Assembly: GCF_009687865.1 (NCBI RefSeq)
Contig: NZ_BLAE01000016.1
Location: 1-64,000 of the forward strand
Reading direction: 5' to 3'
DNA: 64,000 nucleotides
Origin: Acrocarpospora macrocephala
GTDB lineage: Bacteria > Actinomycetota > Actinomycetes > Streptosporangiales > Streptosporangiaceae
Below the pieces are notes generated by a model. The model was not told the origin of the DNA and did no database searches. It saw nothing but the letters and a program-made list of their open reading frames with translations. Position numbers and translations under genes: made by a program. Shown in pieces: positions 41,817 through 50,880 of this stretch (positions within the stretch are counted from its first letter, which is position 1; each line of letters opens with the position of its first letter).

Positions 41817-43628
41817 TCAGGCTGTGGGAGCTGGACGAGAGCGAACCGGCCCTCGGTCAGCTGGCGGAGTCGGTTCGTCAGGCGCGAACGCCTGCTGGCC
41901 CGTGTCGCTCAGATGCGGCTCCGCGCGAAGCTGCCCCCCACCGAGGTCCGTCAGGTTGGCCGAAAGGAGCGTGTTCTGGATAGCGCCGAGCGTGAGCGCC
42001 TCCTCACCGACTACCACGGTCAGGGGTTCGATTGTCGCAAGTTGGTAGTGACCGTTGGTATCAATCGCGGCATTGCCGTCGGTCTCGAACTCGAACGGCT
42101 TCCAGGTGCCGACGATTGTCTGTCCGTCGAGAAGCTTCGCCGCCGTGAGCACCTCGTGGGCGAGCTGTCCGGTCACCGTCGTCAGATCGGGAACCACGAT
42201 CGCCGTTGGTGTGTGGGGCTGGAGGGCGGCGAGGGCGGCGATATATCTGGCGACGAACGGTGGGAGCGGCGCCTCAGCTTCGGGGATGTTCTGGAGGTCA
42301 TGAAACGGCCCGTGCTTGCCGGCGATCTGAAGCCGGTTGGGTTGCGAGAGGCTCGCCGCAAACTCGATAGCCGCCGCGACCTCTGCCGCCTCGCGGCCGG
42401 TCGGATCGCCGAACGAGAACCCGATCTTGCCGGATCGGTCGTCCATGTCGAGCTGTCCCTCGATCGACACGAGGCCAGAGGCATCGCGCCCTTGGACATA
42501 CAGCCCCGTGCCGTCGAGGCCGGTAGTGGTTGTCACCGAGAACCGGAGTTCGGCTGCCACCGCTCCGTCTGGAGCGACGATCCGGTATCGAGTCGCGCCC
42601 TTCTTGCCGCCGTCAGCGGGCGAGATCCTCGCGGTCGCGCTGTCGAACGATCCGCCGAGACCACCCGGCAGATCCGAGTCGATGCCAACCACGGCCGTCA
42701 ACGGCTTGCCGTATTTGCGCCAGTCGTCGAATGCCTGCTGCTCGGCGCTAGCGGGCTCGAACTGAAATCTCACCTTGATCGGGATTGGTCGCTCGTTCAC
42801 CGCTTCTGCGAACCTCGCGTAGATGCGGAACGTGATGCACATCCCATCGGGAGCAACTTCCTGGGCCGCTGCGATCAGGCCCGGCTCCGGGGGCAGCTGC
42901 GGGGGCACCGGATAGACACTAACCCCGTATCGGAAATGAGGATCACCGTCCAGAACGCGACCCAACCGGCCGAGGTGCTCACGTAGTTCCCCCGGTTCCA
43001 CGATCGATGAACCGGCTACGACGGCGCCAGCATCGGGGAGCGTTACGTCGCGCTGGAGAATTTTCGCGACCTCGGTCACCGCGCTCTTGATTCGCTCGCT
43101 TCCGCCGTGCAGGTAGTAGTCCGCCACGAACCAGAACTTGCTCGCCAGAGCCTCGCAGTAGGTCAATCCCTTCCACTCGATGATCCGCGCAGGTACTTCA
43201 TGCCATGCCTTGATCGTGGCTTTTTCCTCGGCGGTTAGCGCCAGCTTCGCGTCGGAAGACATCCGGGCGATGACAGCGTCGGGCATCTCCGCGAACCAGT
43301 CGAGCGCGTTCTCGACCGTCGGGTCCAGGGGCATGACCAAGTACCAGTCCGCCAGCGGAACGCCTCGCCGGATCAGTCCCACGAGGACGCGCTGGAACGA
43401 GTCCTGGATCTGGCGCTTCTGGGAGTCATCAAGGTTCACGGCGAACTTCTTGATCTGGTACACATCCGCGAGCGACGCATCAGCCGGATGCGGAACGAGG
43501 ACGTCGATCCCAAAGTCGCCCTGCGACGGTCGAATGCGGGTGGCACGAGGATGCTCGTTGAACAGGAGGATCGACACGACGGTCTCGACCTCTTGGCCGC
43601 TCAGCGCCGCCCATTCGATGCGTGCCAC
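41817..43628 (-). CDS. large protein with N-terminal PD-(D/E)XK nuclease-like domain
   Basis: A 603-residue protein. The N-terminus carries a restriction-endonuclease-like core: SGQEVETVVSILLFN, then SQGDFGIDVLVP (Asp42) and DVYQIKKFA (Gln58-x-Lys60), the D...QxK pattern of Mrr-type nucleases. The remaining ~430 residues are beta-rich and match nothing I know (DPHFRYGVSVYPVPPQLPPE; GLVSIEGQLDMDDRSGKIGF). It follows a second PD-(D/E)XK gene by 30 bases in the same direction, so the two are probably co-transcribed. Role inferred: DNA cleavage in a defence system, with the long C-terminal part for sensing or assembly. Its 3' end lies 24 bases from an IS tip. Confidence 0.65.
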   Translation of the reverse strand: MARIEWAALSGQEVETVVSILLFNEHPRATRIRPSQGDFGIDVLVPHPADASLADVYQIKKFAVNLDDSQKRQIQDSFQRVLVGLIRRGVPLADWYLVMPLDPTVENALDWFAEMPDAVIARMSSDAKLALTAEEKATIKAWHEVPARIIEWKGLTYCEALASKFWFVADYYLHGGSERIKSAVTEVAKILQRDVTLPDAGAVVAGSSIVEPGELREHLGRLGRVLDGDPHFRYGVSVYPVPPQLPPEPGLIAAAQEVAPDGMCITFRIYARFAEAVNERPIPIKVRFQFEPASAEQQAFDDWRKYGKPLTAVVGIDSDLPGGLGGSFDSATARISPADGGKKGATRYRIVAPDGAVAAELRFSVTTTTGLDGTGLYVQGRDASGLVSIEGQLDMDDRSGKIGFSFGDPTGREAAEVAAAIEFAASLSQPNRLQIAGKHGPFHDLQNIPEAEAPLPPFVARYIAALAALQPHTPTAIVVPDLTTVTGQLAHEVLTAAKLLDGQTIVGTWKPFEFETDGNAAIDTNGHYQLATIEPLTVVVGEEALTLGAIQNTLLSANLTDLGGGQLRAEPHLSDTGQQAFAPDEPTPPADRGPVRSRPAPTA

Positions 43629-43658
43629 CCGGAAACCTTCCTCGTCGTGCCTGAACAG

Positions 43659-44501
43659 CTACGGCCTGCCTGCGCCGACGCTGGCCCCACCCTCGGCGTG
43701 CTCGGCGTATTCCAGAAACCGCCGGTGATCGTCTGCCGCGAGCGGCAGAATGAACGGCGCGGAGGGAAAGCCGAGCAGCAACTCCGCGTCGCTACGCCGC
43801 CGCAATACGGCGGCGAACTCGGCAACCGCGGAGCCGGCCGCCTGCTTGAACCTCTCCTCCGCGACCGATACCGGCGACAACAAGCGCAGCGGCGACGTCT
43901 CCAGCGCCCGCCGCAACTCGGTGCGCATCCAGGTCACCGGAAAGGGAGTCGAGCTGGGCAGGTGCTTTTGCGCCCTGTCCAGGCTCGACGCCGTGGCTCC
44001 GATGTACCCGAGCAGCCAGGCGAACGACGCGCCGGACAGATCCACCAGGGAGATCTGGTGGGCGAGCGCGTACCTCTGCGCGTCCGCGGTGAAGCCGCTC
44101 GTGGAGAACAAAGCGTAGGAGTACTTGTATCGCTGACGCGGTCCCGTCCCCAGGCCCGTCATGAAGTTCTCGTTCACGTCATGCACCACACCGTGGGCGT
44201 TCCGTACGATCTCCAGCCCGCAGCGATCCTGGTAGTACTTGGCCTCCAGGAACAGCCGCACCGGCATGGAGAACGCCGGAGTGAGCGCGAACTCACTGAG
44301 CACGTCGACCTGGTGGAGGGCGCCCCGCCCGCGGACCCGGAGGGTGTCCCCCTGGGTGACCAACTCGACGGGATCCTGGTCTTGGTGGACAAGCAGCCGG
44401 TACCCACTGAAGCGGAGCAGCCAGGCCAGCGACTCCTCCAACAAATAACCCCTCAACACGGAGTCCTTGACCACTGCAGCCCTTTCCTGTGCGCCGGTCA
44501 C
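43659..44501 (-). CDS. PD-(D/E)XK restriction endonuclease-like protein
   Basis: A 280-residue protein. Residues 18-~140 form a nuclease-fold core: GYLLEESLAWLLRFSGYRLL, then GALHQVDVLSEFAL (Asp66) and VRLFLEAKYYQDR (Glu86-x-Lys88), followed by a helix IVRNAHGVVHDVNENF. This is the arrangement of Mrr-like endonucleases. The C-terminal half (FSTSGFTADAQRYALAHQIS) continues the fold, then is helical. It is the first gene of a pair with the 603-residue protein and is transcribed away from the DISARM-like operon. No methylase is adjacent. Confidence 0.7.
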   Translation of the reverse strand: MTGAQERAAVVKDSVLRGYLLEESLAWLLRFSGYRLLVHQDQDPVELVTQGDTLRVRGRGALHQVDVLSEFALTPAFSMPVRLFLEAKYYQDRCGLEIVRNAHGVVHDVNENFMTGLGTGPRQRYKYSYALFSTSGFTADAQRYALAHQISLVDLSGASFAWLLGYIGATASSLDRAQKHLPSSTPFPVTWMRTELRRALETSPLRLLSPVSVAEERFKQAAGSAVAEFAAVLRRRSDAELLLGFPSAPFILPLAADDHRRFLEYAEHAEGGASVGAGRP

Positions 44502-45390
44502 ACACGGTCAAGCGTAAGGCTTCGCATCGGGCTCATTTCAGATGCGGGATGATCAGGCATATGACGTCTGACGCGCCTCGAACGCACGGCCACGCGCCAT
44601 GTCCGAGCATGGCTGGATGACCTTGAGATCGGAGCGTCGGGGCACCCACAGCCGCATGCCGTGGCGCCCACTGCCTGCGATTATGTGACGGCAAGCAACC
44701 ACTGGTCGCACGGTTCGGAGGGATACCCCTCCACGGAAACAAAGACGGCGGTCCTCACCGACCGCGTCATTCGTCCGGTGTCCTACTCCAGAAAGGAGCT
44801 GACCGTGTTCGGCTCCCCAGGGGCAGGACCAACGCGGTGTAGACAGCTTGAACGCGCCCCGCACAGGTTGGCGATCCAGGTCGTCGGCTTGGAGGGCCGC
44901 CGGCGAGGGGACCTTCGTTTACAACTGAGTCGCCGTATCCACGCACACCATCTTTGGGCGAGGCCACCACCGGAAGATTCTTTAAGCTCATTGGCAGGCC
45001 AGCAGTATCTCCCGCCGTCGAACCACTTATTGCCCTCTCAACAGCTCCAAGTGCTGCTCCTTTACCGCCGCCAGCATCTTGTTGGGAGCCCAACGAGACA
45101 TGTGAATGTCCCCTCCCTCGAGCATTCGTAACCACCGATAGAACTCAAGCGGTAACGTCTCCCTAGACTGGCTTCGCACTGCGTAAGGACTCCGCCATGT
45201 TTAGGTTACGACGCTCGCCAGTCGACCTCCGCCGTTCGGTTGAGGGCACACTGCAACCGGTTCGCTACTGCGCCGCATCGCTTCTGCGGCACGTTTGCCG
45301 AGGTAAGGCCGCGCTAGTAGTCATCGAAGGCTTCAGGCGCAGCCGCCGACTTTCAGGGTCTGGCCATGCACCGTCTTGTCGAGCGTGGGT
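44502..45390. other. long divergent intergenic region
   Basis: This 890-base gap separates the minus-strand nuclease pair from the plus-strand beta-CASP operon. A possible small minus-strand ORF (MSRWAPNKMLAAVKEQHLEL..., 24 codons, ending 45027, with GGAGGGG seven bases upstream) resembles the start of an XRE-type regulator but stops at once; it may be a truncated gene. No other convincing gene; promoters for both operons must lie here. Confidence 0.35.
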
Positions 45391-48033
45391 ATGAGAGAGC
45401 AGCGTGGCTCGGGCGGACCGGCGCATCGGAGATCCATCCGGCGGTCAGGCAGAGATCCGCTGAATCGGGTATTACTGGCTGCGGCCGAAACACTTAACGA
45501 ATGGCGGAGTATACATCCGGCGCGCCGACCCGGTCGCACAGTTTCCTGGCTCGTGCCATCATGGCCGTCCGGGCTGCTCCTCGCGAAGTATGGTCAACAG
45601 CTGGCCGCGAGACTCGTGGCCGATCGAGTGTTGCGCGAACACGTTCGGGCGCGCGTGGGCCTTGCCAGCCTTACGCAGGATGACGAGGCAGTCCTCGATG
45701 AACATGCCCGAATGGCTGCGAGCTCGGAATCGGGACATTCGGAGATCGGCAGTTCAGAGTCCGGTGAGTCGGCGCGTGCAGCAATCGGTGTGTCACGACC
45801 GCTGATCGCTCGCGCGTTGCTAGATCCAAATGACGCCACAGCAGCAACGGCCGCCAAACTTTTCGATCGACTGCCCGTCGGTTCCGTCAGCGTGCTGCCC
45901 CAACCTAGCCTTGAAGCCACCGATGCTGGTGCTGTCACGGGCGCATGGTGCGAACCCGGAGCCGCAGCCACGGACGACCTCGGAGAGGCGCCTAGGCAGA
46001 GTAAAGACCCTGATTCTCGGGAACTGCGACGGTTGATCGGGGCATCTAACGCGGAACTGGCTCGTGCTCAGGCGGAACTATCCAGGGCGCAAGCCGAGAT
46101 AGAGGCGCTGAGGGCGACCTCGGTTCGTCTCAAGCAAGAACGAGATCAGGCGCGCGCAGGTCTTCCATCTCGTCAGCAACGTCAACGGCTTGAAAATGCG
46201 ACGCAGCTTGCTGCCGATTTACGGAAAGCACGTAAGCAGTCGAAGGATCTGCGTGAAGATCACGCCGCACTGGAGCGAGCCCATGCGGCTCAGGTTCGGG
46301 AGCTGCAGGCTGCTCTAGCCGATGCACAGTCCGAGCGGGACAGGGCAACTGACGCACGTCATCGCCTTGAGAGTCGGCTCGGCGATCTGCCGGGACGAGC
46401 ACACTATCTGCAGAACCTGCTCAGGGGCCGAATCTCTCGGCTTGAGACCGACTTGCAAGATCTTCCGCGCAATCAAGCTCGGAGTCGCCTCGAACGGGAG
46501 ATCGCCCAGTTGCGTGAGTTGTCTCAGCACATTGACAAAGTGCTACCAGGCGCTGCTGTTAATGTAGACGACGACTCCCAAGCCGTGTCTGATGCTACGA
46601 CTGCCACGCCAAGCACAGCTGACGGTGTTACTGGCGTTCAGCCCACCGACGGGTCGGCTTATCGGCCTGTGGCATACGCTAGTGTAGATCGCGGTCTGCG
46701 GGTTGAGGTACTCGGCGGCGGCGATGAGATCGGCGGGTCGTCGGTCCTTGTCGAGGCCGGTGGCACCCGCATACTCATTGATGCTGGCGTACGACCGAAC
46801 GCAGATAGCCCTCGCCTCGCCGCACCCCAGCACATAGCTCGAGTACACGAAGGTCGCCTCGACGCGATCGTGGTGACGCACGGGCATAATGACCATGCCG
46901 GATTCGTGCCGAAGGTAATCGCGGACCAACCCCGGGCCGTGACGATCTGCACGCCTGCAACTGCTGCCCTGATGCCCGAGATGTGGGCCGACGCCAAACG
47001 AGTCATGGAGCAGCAAGCAAACGACATGGCCGAATACGGCTGGCTGGCACCGCTATACGGCGAACCGGAGATAGAGGATGCCGAGAAGAGCTTGCGCCCT
47101 CTGAACTACGGACGCGCTCACAACATCGGAGGTCTGACGATCCAGCTTTTCGACGCTGGGCACATCCTTGGAGCAGCCGGTGTCGTCGTCAAAGCGGGAG
47201 ATCAACGGGCCGTCATCACGGGAGACATATACAACCTTCCTCAACTTTCGGTCGGCGCGGCTCAGCTGCCGCCGAAGTTAGCCCGTGAAGCAGACCTTCT
47301 CGTGATCGAGTCAACGTACTGCCATAGTCGTCACCGTGATCGCTCTGGCCAGATTCAGGACTTTGTTCGTGCGATCGAGGAGGTTATTGACGGTGGCGGC
47401 CGGATTCTAGTTCCAGCATTTGGCCTTGGCCGGGCTCAGGAAGTGGCGTTGATGATGCGACAGCACCTGCCCGATGTTCCGGTGCTTGTCGACGGCCTGG
47501 CAAGGTCGATCAGCGACATCTACGAACGAGAAGCTCACTTGGACATCTTCGGTGGAAACGTTCAACGCGTTGATAACCGTCAACGTTCGAGGCTCATGCA
47601 CACGTTCCATACCGGTGTTGTGATCACCACGTCGGGCATGCTGAGCGGAGGATTCGCAGTACCGTGGGCACAAGCGATCCTGCCTGATCCCCACTCGGCG
47701 CTGTTTGTATGTGGCTATCAAGACGAGGAATCCGCTGGCCGCGCACTCCAACGTCTTGCCGATCGAGACGATCCCGCGGCACCCGCGACATTGTTGCTTC
47801 ATACGAAAGCTGGGCCCACGACGGTCCCGGTCGCGGCCCGTGTCGAGACCTACAGTCTCAGCGCCCATGCCGATCGAGACGGCCTAACCGAGATAATTGA
47901 CGAGCTTGCTCCCGCGCACACTATGCTTGTGCACGGACTTGGCCGTGAACAGAAGAAATTCCGCGAAACCCTGGCGCGAGCACACGGCCGGCAGACCGTG
48001 CGCAATGATTTACCGTGGAGCGGTCAAGCGTGA
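45391..48033 (+). CDS. beta-CASP metallo-beta-lactamase nuclease with N-terminal coiled coil
   Basis: An 880-residue protein from ATG 45391 (a TTG at 45376 is possible). Residues ~210-370 form a long coiled coil (RAQAELSRAQAEIEALRATS...). The nuclease part starts ~420: GGGDEIGGSSVLVEAG, zinc motif THGHNDHAG (His497-His502), then DAGHILGAAG and ITGDIYN, beta-CASP motif A ESTY (640), motif B LSAHADRDG (824-), and motif C MLVHGLG. This is the set found in RNase J/CPSF73-like exo/endonucleases acting on RNA or DNA. Its TGA overlaps the next gene's GTG, so it is translationally coupled to the DrmE-like gene. Its place in a DISARM-like operon suggests it is the effector nuclease; that is inference. 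Confidence 0.85.
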   Translation: MREQRGSGGPAHRRSIRRSGRDPLNRVLLAAAETLNEWRSIHPARRPGRTVSWLVPSWPSGLLLAKYGQQLAARLVADRVLREHVRARVGLASLTQDDEAVLDEHARMAASSESGHSEIGSSESGESARAAIGVSRPLIARALLDPNDATAATAAKLFDRLPVGSVSVLPQPSLEATDAGAVTGAWCEPGAAATDDLGEAPRQSKDPDSRELRRLIGASNAELARAQAELSRAQAEIEALRATSVRLKQERDQARAGLPSRQQRQRLENATQLAADLRKARKQSKDLREDHAALERAHAAQVRELQAALADAQSERDRATDARHRLESRLGDLPGRAHYLQNLLRGRISRLETDLQDLPRNQARSRLEREIAQLRELSQHIDKVLPGAAVNVDDDSQAVSDATTATPSTADGVTGVQPTDGSAYRPVAYASVDRGLRVEVLGGGDEIGGSSVLVEAGGTRILIDAGVRPNADSPRLAAPQHIARVHEGRLDAIVVTHGHNDHAGFVPKVIADQPRAVTICTPATAALMPEMWADAKRVMEQQANDMAEYGWLAPLYGEPEIEDAEKSLRPLNYGRAHNIGGLTIQLFDAGHILGAAGVVVKAGDQRAVITGDIYNLPQLSVGAAQLPPKLAREADLLVIESTYCHSRHRDRSGQIQDFVRAIEEVIDGGGRILVPAFGLGRAQEVALMMRQHLPDVPVLVDGLARSISDIYEREAHLDIFGGNVQRVDNRQRSRLMHTFHTGVVITTSGMLSGGFAVPWAQAILPDPHSALFVCGYQDEESAGRALQRLADRDDPAAPATLLLHTKAGPTTVPVAARVETYSLSAHADRDGLTEIIDELAPAHTMLVHGLGREQKKFRETLARAHGRQTVRNDLPWSGQA

Positions 48034-50756
48034 CCGAACAGGCGGTTGGCGCAATCTCTCCGGGCTCTGAGAGCGGTCCGCCGAGACCAAGCAACAGGGA
48101 GCCCGAGAGCCCCGAACGGACACCCCGGCGATGGACACCACCGGTAGAAACGGCGCTTGGGCGCGCCCGGCGCTCTGCTCGCTTTATGTCTTTGATCCAA
48201 GCATGGGAATCTGCCGCCCCCGGGCGACCGGCTCTGACCGTTGCCGAACGCGACCTACTCACCGTCATCCAGCTGAGTGTGCGCCGTAGCATGAACTTGT
48301 TGATTCGTCTGCCTGGCGGAATACATCGAGTTCCGCTGCTGGCGGCCGTCATGATCGCCGCGGACACTCTCCATATATCGCAAGCGGAACTGAGCGATCT
48401 TTCGGGCACTCAAGCACCGCCTGGACCGGTGGCTCTAGTGACCACGCGGCTTGTACGACGCGCCGAGCTTGATCAACTTGATGCGTCCTCGCTGCCTGTT
48501 GCGCCTGCGTTACACCCTCACCGCCTCCGTGGCGATGGCATGGCGTCGCCTGTGCGAGGTGGCAGACCACGGCTTGTGACAGGTGCTGCACGACTACTTT
48601 TTGTCTCGCCCGCAACCGGCTTCCCGCCCGTCGTTGGCGTTCTCCCGCGCGTCGTGGTCATCGACGCCGCGTCCGAGCCCGACTGCGAGTGGTTGTCTCT
48701 CGCTAGAAGCTGGGCTGCTACACAAGGCAGCCTGATAATCACCGTTGTCGACCTACACGAAGAGTCGATCGGAAACATCACCCTTGTGAGTGATGAGCGA
48801 GACACTCAGGCAATAGGACCCGATCCTACGCCAGCCGTAGACAGCGAGAATACATGGATCGTCGACTGGCCGTATCTACAAGCGGCAGGTGCTGGCGTCG
48901 CCAGTAAGCCCTCAGAACTGTCCAACGGAGAGAACAATCAAACGACGGCTGTCGTCCGCGGCCGAGCTCATCTACTCACGGTCGAGGACGCCGGCGTCGC
49001 GGCTTTGGCCGACATCCGGGAACGACTGGGGCGCCTTCGCTATGCACGTGGGGGACCAGCGCCGTGGCCAGTTTGCCGGGCGGCTCGTCTCGCACGTCTG
49101 CTGACGGAGTTGCCAACCCGAACGGTTGACTACGATCGCGTCGCGCCACGATACGGGGGCCGGACGCTGCGGCGGCTTCTCGACGATGTGCTCGACGCTG
49201 ACGGGCGTAACGACTTCCCGGCTTCGTGGCGCGCTCGCGTGGCAGCCGACTGGGGCGCTGTTCGCGCAAGCTTGAGCGCTGCGTACGACGTTTTGACCGA
49301 CCATAACCCTGTAACGGAAGTCGTGGCTGACTTGGTGGAAGACGCCTCCCGACGCGGTCAGCGGCTCGACGTTGTGTGCGGATCTCGGACCGCTCGGGAC
49401 GCGCTGATCGGGCGGCTCGTCAGTAGTGGCTCGCTGCCCATTGAGGACACGCCATTAGTAACCATTCGGAGCATCAACACGGTCGAGTCGGCTGGAACGC
49501 ATCAGTCGACGCTGCTCATCGGTACTCCCGCCGTGCGCTGGCGGCGTCGGATTGCGGCGACAGACTTTGGCGACCTTACCGTCCTTGGACGGCGTGGTGA
49601 CGATGTGCGGCTTTACCAAGCGCTCCGCAGCGCCTATGGCACTCCAAGCCGTGGGGAAGCCCGAGACAAACGCTGTGCCACATTGGTCGCGCTCACCGGT
49701 GTCGCTGCCGACCAGGACGAGCTTGACGGCCGAGAGGTGGACGTCGCCGTCACGATGCAGGCAATCGTCAACGGTCGGATCACCCCAGTGCGTCTGCCGG
49801 ATCAGAATGCGATTGCTGTCGCAGCGATCACCGAACCGCAAAACGATATCGATCTTGACCTCTCGGATCTTGACGCCGAAGCCGACGACATGTGCGAGGC
49901 TCCCGACCGCAGCCCTCTTTCGTACAAGCGACGCGTACTCGCAGTGCCTGTGGTAGTCCAGTCAACGGCCCGCGAAGAACGAATCCAACCCGCTACTGTC
50001 TTTCTCCTCGCGGTGTCTGCACGCGTCCAGCGCCTGCGAGACGACAGTGTTCGCCTCCAGGCCGTCGCCGAGGTCGCACCGGGGATGACGATCATCGGCG
50101 TATCAGATCCAGAGCGTCGAACACTCTTCGATCGCATCCGCCCGCTTATCGCTGAGCAGCGACCGCAGGTCGCTGGCTTATTACTGCAACTGTGGCGAGT
50201 CGCCCTTGACGATGCCCTCGCCGCCACAGGGTCAGTTATGGAACTCACTGGCCGCCTGAACGCTCTGGGAGCCGACATCACTTCATCTGCGGTAGCTCAA
50301 TGGAGTGACACTAGGCGGATCGGACCGATTGATCCGCGGAATGTGGCACACATCGGCCGAATCGCTGGCAGCGCGGTAGTGGCCGGAGAGGCCGCTCGCA
50401 TTGCGGCCGTGATGCGGGCGGTCCGAAGCCACCACTCCACAGTCGGCTCGGCACTTGTCAAGTTAGCCGGATGGCACGCAACCGGTGACACTGCTGCCCT
50501 AGACCGAGCTGGCGTGACGCTCGGCGACGAGATCGCTGATCTCGCGGCGGAACTGACCGCCTGGCGAGTAGTCGCAGTAGGAGAAGCCGTATTCGCACCC
50601 GCGTCTGCACTCCAGCGGCCCTGGAGTATCGACGAAGCGACCCGAATGTTCCAGCCGGCCGGAACTCCGGGCACCGCAGTGGACCTATTGGACGATGAAG
50701 CGGCCGTGACCTCGTTCGGTCGAGCCGATCTCGACGCCGACACCGGGAGACTGTGA
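48030..50756 (+). CDS. DrmE-like protein of a DISARM-type system
   Basis: A 908-residue protein. GTG 48030 overlaps the previous stop as GTGA, which decides this start over GTG 48015. There is no nuclease or ATPase motif I can name. Features seen: VVVIDAASEPDCEWLSLARS then GSLIITVVDLHEE resembling a degenerate helicase-like fold; VDYDRVAPRYGGRTLRRLLD; a second half with VVCGSRTARDALIGRL and TIRSINTVESAGT; and a C-terminus RIGPIDPRNVAHIGRIAGSA then MRAVRSHHSTVGSALVKLAG like the C-terminal part of DISARM DrmE proteins. The latter match plus position immediately before DrmA is the basis of the call; other identities are possible. Confidence 0.5.
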   Translation: MTEQAVGAISPGSESGPPRPSNREPESPERTPRRWTPPVETALGRARRSARFMSLIQAWESAAPGRPALTVAERDLLTVIQLSVRRSMNLLIRLPGGIHRVPLLAAVMIAADTLHISQAELSDLSGTQAPPGPVALVTTRLVRRAELDQLDASSLPVAPALHPHRLRGDGMASPVRGGRPRLVTGAARLLFVSPATGFPPVVGVLPRVVVIDAASEPDCEWLSLARSWAATQGSLIITVVDLHEESIGNITLVSDERDTQAIGPDPTPAVDSENTWIVDWPYLQAAGAGVASKPSELSNGENNQTTAVVRGRAHLLTVEDAGVAALADIRERLGRLRYARGGPAPWPVCRAARLARLLTELPTRTVDYDRVAPRYGGRTLRRLLDDVLDADGRNDFPASWRARVAADWGAVRASLSAAYDVLTDHNPVTEVVADLVEDASRRGQRLDVVCGSRTARDALIGRLVSSGSLPIEDTPLVTIRSINTVESAGTHQSTLLIGTPAVRWRRRIAATDFGDLTVLGRRGDDVRLYQALRSAYGTPSRGEARDKRCATLVALTGVAADQDELDGREVDVAVTMQAIVNGRITPVRLPDQNAIAVAAITEPQNDIDLDLSDLDAEADDMCEAPDRSPLSYKRRVLAVPVVVQSTAREERIQPATVFLLAVSARVQRLRDDSVRLQAVAEVAPGMTIIGVSDPERRTLFDRIRPLIAEQRPQVAGLLLQLWRVALDDALAATGSVMELTGRLNALGADITSSAVAQWSDTRRIGPIDPRNVAHIGRIAGSAVVAGEAARIAAVMRAVRSHHSTVGSALVKLAGWHATGDTAALDRAGVTLGDEIADLAAELTAWRVVAVGEAVFAPASALQRPWSIDEATRMFQPAGTPGTAVDLLDDEAAVTSFGRADLDADTGRL

Positions 50757-50830
50757 TGAGCGCGCCGCCGGCAAGCGCGCTCGGTCTCGTCGACTTTCAC
50801 GACTTCATCCACTGGCGTCAGATTCCATAG
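50756..50830 (+). CDS. 24-codon ORF coupled to the DrmE-like gene
   Basis: The ATG overlaps the preceding stop (TGATG), a standard coupling geometry. The frame reads MSAPPASALGLVDFHDFIHW-RQIP-stop. It may be a leader, a microprotein or the stub of a decayed gene. It ends 50 bases before the DrmA-like start. Confidence 0.35.
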   Translation: MSAPPASALGLVDFHDFIHWRQIP

Positions 50831-50880
50831 CGGCGTCGAACGACGCCGGCACATGGAAATGAATTGTCTGGAGTCTGCCT

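Noticed and set aside
44661..45131. A 109-156 codon plus-strand frame preceded by AAAGGAG
   Set aside because: The composition is His/Gln/Leu-rich with no protein-like pattern; the ribosome-site match is probably chance.
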